Shown here: positions 1-5,827 of the stretch, piece by piece
Position numbering within the stretch: position 1 is the first letter of the stretch
How the letters are laid out: the number at the start of each line of letters is the position of its first letter
Assembly: GCA_902478875.1 (NCBI GenBank)
Contig: CABSMZ010000122.1
Location: forward strand, 1 to 5,856
Direction of reading: 5' to 3'
DNA length: 5,856 bases
Source: an uncultured Collinsella sp.
GTDB lineage: Bacteria; Actinomycetota; Coriobacteriia; Coriobacteriales; Coriobacteriaceae
Made by a program: the position numbers and the translations under genes
Notes under the pieces: model-generated
The model's input: the letters and a program-made list of their open reading frames with translations, nothing else
What the model was told of the DNA's origin: nothing
Databases searched by the model: none

Positions 1-128
1 AAGGGAAACGTTTGATGGGGACACGTGACTTCGACGCGATCCTCACTTACATCTATGGCGACTACATGCAGTTGCCGCCCGAGGACGGCCGAGGGCAGCA
101 CTCGCCGGTATCGAGCTACGAGTTTTAA
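1..128 (+). CDS. LicD-family phosphotransferase, C-terminal fragment
   Basis: This is the 3' end of a gene that enters from the left edge. The reading frame starts at base 3 and ends at TAA 126-128, leaving 41 residues. The stretch GTRDFDAIL followed by YGDYMQLPPED and a nearby His is the typical C-terminal signature of LicD-family proteins. These cytoplasmic nucleotidyltransferase-fold enzymes transfer phosphocholine or another phospho-substituent from a CDP-linked donor to cell-surface glycans. Only the tail is visible, so the catalytic motifs and the substrate cannot be judged. The next gene starts 12 bases downstream and a cytidylyltransferase gene follows. That supports one operon for surface-glycan modification. 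The family assignment rests on the tail motif alone but is fairly specific. Confidence 0.8.
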   Translation, partial: GKRLMGTRDFDAILTYIYGDYMQLPPEDGRGQHSPVSSYEF

Positions 129-139
129 GGAAAACGAAC
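127..139 (+). promoter_or_regulatory. Ribosome binding site for the GTG-started acetyltransferase gene
   Basis: The sequence AAGGAAAA (127-134) overlaps the licD-like stop codon and lies a usual distance before GTG 140. It supports the GTG start and suggests translational coupling to the upstream gene. Confidence 0.5.
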
Positions 140-931
140 GTGAATGTGAAGAAAGTGACCTGCTGGGATGAGGGCCTGCGGCGTGTTCTGGAAGGTCAGC
201 GCGTTGAAAACCCCTACGCACTTATCGATGCGCTGACCTACGGGTTCGAGGGCGACAACGTTGCGTGCTGGGAGGTCTTCGACGGAAGCCGCCTCGAGGC
301 GGTCGTTTACCGATATTATGACGGACTCCAGGTCGTCTTCTGCGGGCAGGCAGGCCACCGCGCAATCCGGGCCGTCGCGACCCTCGTTGAGAAAATGGAC
401 CCCTCCATGGTCCAGACCTCTTACAGTGCAGCGGCAGAGCTCGCCACCGTGCTCGCCGACTACAGTTTGTCTGAGGGGTGGGTTATGCGGGCTGACGGAA
501 CTCAGGTACCAGACCCCGCGGCGGTCAGGGCGACCGAGGCCGACTATCCTGAGATAGCCAGGCTCATCTGCGGCGACGAGGAGATTGGCAAGCACTACGA
601 CGTCGGCGCGCTCGTGGCTCAGTTGTGTGAGAGAGAGCGGCTGCAGGGCTGCAGGAGCATAGTCATTAGGGATAGCGAAGGAATTGCTGCGCATATGGCG
701 ACCTATGCCGAGTCCGACGATGTTGCCGTCTGCGGCGGGCTCAAGGCACGCCCTGGCGCGGAGAAGGGTGTCGGGGCGCGGGTGCTCTCATCGCTGGCCG
801 TCGAAGTGGCCGCGCGCGGCCTCATACCTTTGCTGTACTGCTACATAGAGCCACTGTGGCCTTGGTACGAGGCCCATGGGTGGGAGAAAGCCTTCCATGT
901 CGCGAAGCTCGAGCACTGCGGCAATAACTAA
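140..931 (+). CDS. GNAT-family acetyltransferase-like protein
   Basis: This 263-residue cytoplasmic protein starts at GTG 140 behind AAGG at 127-130. Residues about 128-255 look like a GNAT fold. The region opens with VRATEADYPEIARLI, has a likely acetyl-CoA pyrophosphate-binding loop near residues 205-214 (RPGAEKGVGA), and ends with YEAHGW (243-248), the usual late GNAT motif. Residues 1-125 are a separate domain that I cannot name. It could be a degenerate second GNAT half, since tandem arrangements of about this length are known. There is no signal peptide or membrane segment. The gene begins 12 bases after the LicD-like gene and ends 28 bases before the cytidylyltransferase gene, so all three are probably co-transcribed. 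By context it may acetylate an amino sugar or a nucleotide-linked precursor of a surface glycan; the substrate is unknown. Confidence 0.75.
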   Translation: MNVKKVTCWDEGLRRVLEGQRVENPYALIDALTYGFEGDNVACWEVFDGSRLEAVVYRYYDGLQVVFCGQAGHRAIRAVATLVEKMDPSMVQTSYSAAAELATVLADYSLSEGWVMRADGTQVPDPAAVRATEADYPEIARLICGDEEIGKHYDVGALVAQLCERERLQGCRSIVIRDSEGIAAHMATYAESDDVAVCGGLKARPGAEKGVGARVLSSLAVEVAARGLIPLLYCYIEPLWPWYEAHGWEKAFHVAKLEHCGNN

Positions 932-942
932 ACAAGCCACGA

Positions 943-956
943 AAGGGAAGGTGAGG
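943..956 (+). promoter_or_regulatory. Ribosome binding site deciding the start at 960
   Basis: The purine-rich run from 943 to 956 contains AAGGTGAG at 948-955, close upstream of ATG 960. The frame is open back to an ATG at 876, which lies inside the preceding gene. The 28 residues this would add are low-complexity and do not resemble the family. The ribosome site and the immediate nucleotide-binding motif (ITYGTYDLLHRGH) both support 960. Confidence 0.65.
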
Positions 957-959
957 CCC

Positions 960-2348
960 ATGAGGAAAGTGATCACATATGGAACGTACGACCTTCTGCA
1001 CCGGGGCCATGTGCGCCTGCTGGAACGCGCCAAGGCGCTCGGCGACTACCTGGTCGTGGGTGTAACCGCCGATGGCTTCGACAAGGTGCGCGGGAAGATT
1101 AACGTTTCCCAGACCCTCAACGAGCGCATGCGTTCTGTCCAAGAGCTCGGGATTGCTGACGAAGTAATCGTTGAAGAGTACGAGGGCCAGAAGATTGACG
1201 ACATCAGGCGTATGGGAATTGATGTGTTCAACGTAGGCTCTGACTGGGTCGGTAAGTTCGATTATCTCAAGGAATACTGCGATGTTGTCTATCTTGATCG
1301 TACTCAAGGTGTCTCGAGCACCGAGCTTCGCGCTGAAAGTGGACATCTACGAATGGGGTACGTGGGTAAGCGTGTGCTAGTGGAGAAGTACCTGCGTGAA
1401 AGTGCCTTCGTGAATGGCGTTGACCCCACCTGCGCGATGCTCGACAGTGATGGAAGCCTCGCAGGCTGTGGCTTAGTCGAACAGGTTTATGATTTCGATG
1501 AGATAGTCGGTCGATGCGACGCAATCTACCTTGCATCGCATCCCAATCAGCACTATGGACAGATTAAGCGAGCACTTGAGGCGGGCAAACATGTTCTATG
1601 TGAGAGCCCCATTGCCTCAACGCGTGAGGCGTGCCAGGAACTTCAGGCGCTCGCACGCTCAAAGGGCCTCGTTTTGGCCGACGCGATCAAGACGGCGTAT
1701 TCAACGGCCTACCATCGACTGCTTCTGCTCGCCAAGAGTGGTCACATTGGACGAGTTCTGTCGGTGCGCGCTGTATGCACCAGCCTTGTTGATCTCGGCA
1801 GTGAGGACATCTCGAGCGTTGAGGGCAAGTGGTCGAGCTCCAAAGCCTGGGGTCCAGCAGCGTTGCTGCCCATCTTGCAGCTACTCGGAACTGATTATAG
1901 ATCAGCCGATTTTGTAAGGGCCGACCTTGAAGGGCACGCAGGCTTTGACGCGTTTGGTGAGATCCGATTGGCGTTCGAGGATGGCTACGGCGAGGCGGTT
2001 TTCGGCAAGGCGGCTAAATCTGAGGGGTCGCTTGTGGTTTCCGGCACGGATGGCTACATTTACGTACCAGCTCCCTGGTGGAAAACAGACTACTTCGAGG
2101 TACGCAAAGAGGATTCTTCTCAAAACAAGCGGTATTTCTTCCAGCTTGACGGCGAGGGAATTCGCAACGAGCTCGTGGAGTTCGCGCGAGCAGCTGAGCG
2201 TGGAGGCAAATGCGGTCTTTACATCGATGATAGTGTGTCCGCGGCCATAGCTGACCTGCTGGGCCAGTTCGACGCAAGTAAAGACCACATCGAACTGTCG
2301 CCTATCAAGCTCGGGAGCGACACCTGTGGTGAGGGCGTAGCGAGATAA
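960..2348 (+). CDS. Cytidylyltransferase-Gfo/Idh/MocA oxidoreductase fusion protein
   Basis: This is a 462-residue cytoplasmic protein with two domains. Residues 1-125 are a TagD/glycerol-3-phosphate cytidylyltransferase-like domain. It has the HxGH catalytic motif HRGH (14-17) and the C-terminal signature RTQGVSSTELR (114-124). Enzymes of this family join CTP to a phosphorylated alcohol or sugar to give a CDP-activated donor. From about residue 130 the protein resembles Gfo/Idh/MocA NAD(P)-dependent oxidoreductases, with HVLCESPIAS around 212-221, DAIKTAYSTAYHRLL, and GYIYVPAPWWKT (365-376). At the usual EKP site it reads ESP, and the usual Gly-rich loop reads GYVGKR (133-138), lacking one glycine. 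Such fusions occur in Firmicutes and Actinobacteria envelope clusters. With LicD next door, it could make and modify the CDP-linked donor that LicD uses. The exact substrate is inference, and glycerol, ribitol or choline-like groups are all possible. Confidence 0.85.
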   Translation: MRKVITYGTYDLLHRGHVRLLERAKALGDYLVVGVTADGFDKVRGKINVSQTLNERMRSVQELGIADEVIVEEYEGQKIDDIRRMGIDVFNVGSDWVGKFDYLKEYCDVVYLDRTQGVSSTELRAESGHLRMGYVGKRVLVEKYLRESAFVNGVDPTCAMLDSDGSLAGCGLVEQVYDFDEIVGRCDAIYLASHPNQHYGQIKRALEAGKHVLCESPIASTREACQELQALARSKGLVLADAIKTAYSTAYHRLLLLAKSGHIGRVLSVRAVCTSLVDLGSEDISSVEGKWSSSKAWGPAALLPILQLLGTDYRSADFVRADLEGHAGFDAFGEIRLAFEDGYGEAVFGKAAKSEGSLVVSGTDGYIYVPAPWWKTDYFEVRKEDSSQNKRYFFQLDGEGIRNELVEFARAAERGGKCGLYIDDSVSAAIADLLGQFDASKDHIELSPIKLGSDTCGEGVAR

Positions 2349-2482
2349 CCGCGCTTAGATATATACTCGACGCATTATTCATGCCGTAATCTGAAGCATG
2401 GGGGAGTGGTGACCATCATTCTTCTGGGTGATAGCGGTCTGTATCTCGATTGCATGCTTATCTTTCATTGATTTAATAACAA

Positions 2483-2500
2483 CGCAAGCAGCAACTTGCG
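2483..2500. repeat. Small perfect hairpin CGCAAG/CTTGCG
   Basis: The arms CGCAAG (2483-2488) and CTTGCG (2495-2500) are exact reverse complements around a 6-base loop. No T-run follows, so it is not a terminator. It could be part of a folded RNA or a protein-binding site. Confidence 0.45.
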
Positions 2501-2506
2501 AATATC

Positions 2507-2559
2507 GGAAGTCAAAATTTGGCTACTTCCACGTAAACTCTCTCAATGAGTTTTGACTT
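2507..2559. repeat. Overlapping, mutually exclusive inverted repeats
   Basis: Two pairings share the same left arm. GGAAGT (2507-2512) is an exact reverse complement of ACTTCC (2525-2530). AAGTCAAAA (2509-2517) is an exact reverse complement of TTTTGACTT (2551-2559). Both cannot form at once, so an RNA from here could switch between a short and a long hairpin. This is seen by direct reading; any regulatory role is inference. Confidence 0.5.
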
Positions 2560-2588
2560 ACATGACTACATAATTTGATTAAGAATCA

Positions 2589-2625
2589 GGCTCACATTAG
2601 TTATGTCTATGTGGGCCTTATTTTT
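2589..2625 (+). terminator. Intrinsic (rho-independent) terminator
   Basis: A 9-base-pair stem, GGCTCACAT (2589-2597) with ATGTGGGCC (2609-2617), has one G-U wobble. It surrounds an 11-base loop and is followed by TTATTTTT (2618-2625). It acts on plus-strand transcripts, because the opposite strand has no T-run after the stem. It lies 240 bases past the envelope operon and 164 bases before the preferred start of the ATPase gene. It could end the operon's transcript or a small RNA made from 2349-2588. It could also attenuate read-through into the ATPase gene. Confidence 0.8.
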
Positions 2626-2627
2626 AA

Positions 2628-2700
2628 GCAAGTGCCTGCAAGTCTCTATATGAGGTAGTCATGCAAATAGGAATCTGCGAGTTCAGCAAGATCTGCAAGT
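2628..2700. repeat. Clustered short direct repeats (GCAAGT / CTGCRAGT)
   Basis: GCAAGT occurs at 2628-2633, CTGCAAGT at 2636-2643, CTGCGAGT at 2675-2682 and CTGCAAGT at 2693-2700. The last two extend to ATCTGCGAGT and ATCTGCAAGT, 18 bases apart. They sit between the terminator and the ATPase gene, where a promoter or operator would be expected. The function is unknown, and chance is possible at this length. Confidence 0.35.
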
Positions 2701-2777
2701 AGGGAAGACATTAGCTGCTAAATATATTGACTCAGCAAACACTTGATCTAGTGCTGCAAATCCGGAAATGGCCGATT

Positions 2778-2781
2778 GGAG
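2778..2781 (+). promoter_or_regulatory. Ribosome binding site supporting the ATPase start at 2790
   Basis: GGAG at 2778-2781 is 8 bases before ATG 2790, which is ideal spacing. The competing TTG at 2727 has its nearest purine run (AGGGAAG, 2701-2707) about 19 bases away, too far to be efficient. The bases of this site are also open reading frame from 2727, so the longer form is not excluded. Confidence 0.5.
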
Positions 2782-2789
2782 AACACGCA

Positions 2790-4580
2790 ATGCAAGCCAA
2801 AGAAATCACCGAGGCAATTATAAACTACATGCAATGTGACACCATTGGCCTTCAAGCTTTAGTTCTGCATGGCGAATGGGGTTCGGGGAAGACGTATTAT
2901 TGCGAGAACGATCTTAAAGCCGCTCTAAAAGATATAGACGTAAAGACATGTCGCGTGTCGCTATTTGGCGTTTCCGACTATGATGAGATCTGCAATAGAG
3001 TTCTGGCTTCACGACTCCATATTTACGAAAACGCAAAAGATCGCGTTGGTACCGCGATGAACGTTTTTAAGAGAAGTGCAATTGAAGCCGGCACCTCAGC
3101 ATTGAATAGCAAACTTGCAGATTTAGGAATTCAGATATCAGTAAATTCCGACTTGCTGCTGTCTTTAATCGACATGACGAAAGTTCTCGTAATATTGGAC
3201 GATTGCGAACGCAGTAGCTTCGCCCATGATGACCGTTCATTTCTTGGGTTCGTTAACAATATGGTCGAAAACCATGGTTGGCATGTGATGCTCGTTAGGA
3301 ATCAGCCTCTGTCTTTTGAGGATGACTGTTCTGTTGAAAAGGCGGTTATACGCCAAATCGAATATGAGCCCGACCTACAGGTGCTTTACCGAGTCATGGT
3401 AAAGGACAAGCTGCGCATTCCCAAACATATCGACTTCGAAGTCATGGATGCAGTTGCTGAAGGACTGAAGGGATCCCTTGTCAATATAAGGGCTCTATTA
3501 AGATCAATTCCGTCTATTAACTGCGCATTAAATACGTCGGTTCTTTTCGATGAAAATATCGATTTTCATGGAAGAGTAAAAGCGTTCTCAGATTTTGTTG
3601 GCTATACAGTTCAAGCATCAGCAGGAATAGTTCCCGATGAGCCTAAAGACGCGAAAAAATCAATGAGCATTTTCAATGCGTCTGAACTTCAGGAATATGA
3701 CAACTATCTTACTTTATCAAAGGCCCTTGCCCCTTTAACTGAAGGGAAGGATATAAACCCTGAAACTGTTAAGAGTTCTTTCAAAAAATTTGTGCTGAAG
3801 AAAAACCCCAATTCCGCTGCAGACGTCGAGGCCCAAGAAATGGAATACCATTGGGGCGCTTTGCACTGCTTGGAAGACAGTGAGGTTGAATTGCTGGCGA
3901 ACGAACTTAAAAACATGCTAGCTAAGGGGCAGTATTCTCAAGAATGGTTCTATAAGATCATTGGGTTTTCACTTAATCTTATTAATCTTGGGTTCTGGGA
4001 TGAATCATATCGCGAGAAGCTTCTCGATTCGCTTCGGCTTGCCGCAAATCACGACCCCAAGTGCGACGCTGCTGCTTTGAGGCAAGAACGAGATAATTTT
4101 AATGATTTTTATGGTACAGATGCCAATCTCATAATGGACAAACTTATAACTGAGGTTGAACAAGATGAAAGGGAGCGAGATTTAAATCGCATCAGTTTTG
4201 AGTTTTCTATAGTTGACCAGAACACAGGTAAAACAATCTCCGCGTTTTTTGAAGAAGTCATTAAATCCGAGCACCAAAATAGAATACTGGATGTACCAGC
4301 TGAAACTGTGGCCATGTCAACCTATGAAGGAACCGCCGACTCACAAAATTCTCTGCATTCATTTTTTCATACCGGTATGGAGAGATATAGAGACAAGAGT
4401 AGCCTGAATGAAGCCGTTGGATGGTTAAAAAAGATTGACGCTCAACTTGTCAAAGTGGGGTCCAAATCTCGCATGGGCGGACTGAGAACTAAATGGATTC
4501 GCAATGACATCAAGGAGGCAATCGAAACGTTGAGCGAAAGGGTGCAGTGCGCATCAACTGAATCTGATTCCGTTATGTGA
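2790..4580 (+). CDS. KAP-like P-loop NTPase fold protein, candidate defence ATPase
   Basis: I prefer ATG 2790 as the start, giving 596 residues, because GGAG (2778-2781) lies 8 bases upstream. A TTG at 2727 would add 21 residues but lacks a well-placed ribosome site. Walker A is GEWGSGKT (28-35). A family-type SLFG strand motif follows at 57-60, then Walker B with an arginine finger-like ending, VLVILDDCER (132-141). A sensor-like strand HVMLVRN and an EK...I..EYEPD segment come next. This order is typical of KAP-type and related STAND-like P-loop ATPases, a group that includes the phage-exclusion protein PifA. I see no membrane helices, unlike many KAP proteins. The C-terminal half (about 280-596) is alpha-helical in character and I do not recognise it; it could sense a trigger or act as effector. 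The gene stands alone and is AT-richer than its neighbours, which suggests transfer. Defence is inference. Confidence 0.75.
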   Translation: MQAKEITEAIINYMQCDTIGLQALVLHGEWGSGKTYYCENDLKAALKDIDVKTCRVSLFGVSDYDEICNRVLASRLHIYENAKDRVGTAMNVFKRSAIEAGTSALNSKLADLGIQISVNSDLLLSLIDMTKVLVILDDCERSSFAHDDRSFLGFVNNMVENHGWHVMLVRNQPLSFEDDCSVEKAVIRQIEYEPDLQVLYRVMVKDKLRIPKHIDFEVMDAVAEGLKGSLVNIRALLRSIPSINCALNTSVLFDENIDFHGRVKAFSDFVGYTVQASAGIVPDEPKDAKKSMSIFNASELQEYDNYLTLSKALAPLTEGKDINPETVKSSFKKFVLKKNPNSAADVEAQEMEYHWGALHCLEDSEVELLANELKNMLAKGQYSQEWFYKIIGFSLNLINLGFWDESYREKLLDSLRLAANHDPKCDAAALRQERDNFNDFYGTDANLIMDKLITEVEQDERERDLNRISFEFSIVDQNTGKTISAFFEEVIKSEHQNRILDVPAETVAMSTYEGTADSQNSLHSFFHTGMERYRDKSSLNEAVGWLKKIDAQLVKVGSKSRMGGLRTKWIRNDIKEAIETLSERVQCASTESDSVM

Positions 4581-4675
4581 TTACGCTTAGTAGCTCAACG
4601 CCTTGCCGATGCCATGCGCTTGTTCAACATATCAGAAGCTTCCTTTCACCGATTGGCAAAACGATTTACACCTAA

Positions 4676-4705
4676 TTCCTGGCACTGTTCAGGGACATTT
4701 TCTTT
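4676..4705 (+). terminator. Possible weak terminator of the ATPase gene
   Basis: TTCCTG (4676-4681) can pair with CAGGGA (4690-4695), including one G-U pair, around an 8-base loop. The interrupted T-rich run CATTTTCTTT follows. The stem is short and the T-run imperfect, so this is only a candidate. It is the best one seen after the stop codon at 4580. Confidence 0.3.
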
Positions 4706-4789
4706 GTTTGTGCCTTGATCTCGCTAAACTAATAACTGCTGCTACCAGGGCATTTTCTGGTGCACATTCTATTGGCTCCTGCGAAGATC

Positions 4790-4793
4790 GGAG
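4790..4793 (+). promoter_or_regulatory. Ribosome binding site of the surface-protein gene
   Basis: GGAG at 4790-4793 lies 5 bases before ATG 4799. The protein from this ATG begins directly with a sensible signal peptide, which supports the start. Confidence 0.55.
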
Positions 4794-4798
4794 CGGCT

Positions 4799-5827
4799 AT
4801 GTTTGCCGCCGAGTCCCACACCGGCCGTCATTACATTGCGATTGTTGCCATGGCCTGCCTATGCGTTTTGCTGGGCGGGCCTTCTTATGCCGCAGGCGCG
4901 GAGAGCCTCATCATCGCGGGCGCGACGTACTGCGAGCCGGGCGTGTCGGGCCCCGGCTGGGTCTGGACCGATGCCGACCACCTGGAGCTTAATGGCTACG
5001 CGGGCGAGGCCATCGGCGCCGAGGGCGACCTGGTGCTGACGCTTGCCGGGCAGAACTCCGTGACGGAGTCGCATGCGCCCGATGCGGACATCACGCTGTG
5101 CGGCATGGAGGTGTGGGGCAACCTGACGCTTCGCGGTACCGGGACCCTGACGGCGACGGGCTCGCAGTGCGGGATCCACGTCTCGCAGGCGCTCGTGGTG
5201 GACGGCTGCACCCTCGATGCCCGGGCGGACGGGGCCGATATTACGGACGAGGCGGTCGCCGGCGTGATCGCAGGCGACATGGCCGTGCGCGGCAGCGGGC
5301 GCGTCGTTGCCGCGAGCACCGGGTCCGGAGCGGGCGTGCACGCCTACGGCGTGTATCTGCAGGACGCGGGCCTGGGCGCTGGTCCGGCCGGCTGTCGGCT
5401 TTCCGTCGACGCCTCGTGGCTTGATGCGACCGGCGCCGACGGCGGCGTTGCTTGTCTGGGTGGGTCGCTTGTGTCTGCGCGGTTTGTGACGCCTGCTGGT
5501 GGGGTCTTTGGCCCCGGCGGCGTGGTGGATGCCTCCGGGGCCATGGCTCCGCATGTGGTGATTGAGCCCGAGGGCGCGACGGCGCCGGCGGGGGAGACCG
5601 ACGGGCGCGAGGTGCCCGGTGGCGCGGGCGAGCCGGCTGGTGGCGCCGGTCCTGCCGGTGGGCAGCCCGGTGCCGGGTCCGCGACGGATCCCGCCCTGAA
5701 GCCCGCGACTGCGACGCCCAAGACGATCACGACAACCAAAACGACAGTAAACAGGACCACGGTGTCCACGCCATCCAAGGCCAAGGCTGCCGGCGCCGCC
5801 ACCGCCACGCTCCCCAAGACCGCCGAC
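4799..5827 (+). CDS. Exported, probably sortase-anchored surface protein, truncated at the contig end
   Basis: 343 genomic residues are visible. Residues 1-31 form a signal peptide: basic-polar start, hydrophobic core IAIVAMACLCVLLGG, and a likely cut after PSYA or AGA. Residues about 35-250 show short repeated beta-strand and turn patterns such as LVLTLAGQNSV, NLTLRGTGTLTATG and ALVVDGCTLDARADG. They resemble beta-helix or carbohydrate-binding-like domains of gut Actinobacteria surface proteins (DUF4353-like); this is a resemblance, not a firm match. Residues about 256-300 are Pro/Gly/Ala-rich and 301-337 Thr/Lys-rich, a wall-spanning stalk. LPKTAD (338-343) fits a variant sortase motif with Ala in place of Gly. 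The hydrophobic helix and basic tail that should follow are missing because the adapter starts at 5828. The in-frame residues after D343 are artefact. A role in adhesion or glycan binding is inference. Confidence 0.75.

Larger units (their letters stand above)
2349..2789. other. AT-rich intergenic region with inverted repeats, a terminator and short direct repeats
   Basis: These 441 bases separate the envelope operon from the ATPase gene, and I see no convincing gene in them. They contain several inverted repeats (2394-2400 with 2453-2459, 2483-2488 with 2495-2500, 2507-2512 with 2525-2530, 2509-2517 with 2551-2559). An intrinsic terminator follows at 2589-2625, and then a group of GCAAGT-type repeats at 2628-2700. 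A 13-codon reading frame at 2661-2702 has a fair ribosome site. A weak promoter-like pair (TTGCAT at 2450, TAATAA at 2474) is too poor to call. The drop in G+C begins just after the stop codon at 2348, suggesting that this region came in with the ATPase gene. Confidence 0.6.
4581..4798. other. Intergenic region between the ATPase and surface-protein genes
   Basis: These 218 bases show no convincing gene. They hold a weak terminator-like hairpin (4676-4705), a 5-base-pair hairpin ACCAG/CTGGT (4744-4748 with 4757-4761), and the ribosome site of the next gene. The promoter of the surface-protein gene should lie here, but no good -35/-10 pair is visible. The best is a poor TTGTGC (4708) with TAATAA (4730). 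The composition is intermediate between the two flanking genes. Confidence 0.5.

Noticed and set aside
125..694. Minus-strand reading frame of 189 codons opposite the acetyltransferase gene
   Set aside because: It has no recognisable family and lies wholly opposite a gene with clear GNAT features. Such antisense frames are common in high-G+C DNA.
876..959. N-terminal extension of the cytidylyltransferase fusion from ATG 876
   Set aside because: It would overlap the acetyltransferase gene by 56 bases and add low-complexity residues. ATG 960 has a good ribosome site and begins directly with the conserved nucleotide-binding strand.
2409..2471. Twenty-codon hydrophobic frame from GTG 2409
   Set aside because: The purine run before it is only about 2 bases from the GTG, the peptide matches nothing I know, and frames this short arise by chance.
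2349..2726. Retron, CRISPR array or toxin-antitoxin RNA in the repeat-containing region
   Set aside because: There is no reverse transcriptase, no cas gene, no regularly spaced repeats with unique spacers, and no recognisable toxin next to it. Only unassigned inverted and short direct repeats are supported.
4603..4992. Plus-strand frame of 129 codons across the start of the surface-protein gene
   Set aside because: It is Cys/His/Arg-rich, has no ribosome site, and overlaps a gene with a clear signal peptide in another frame.
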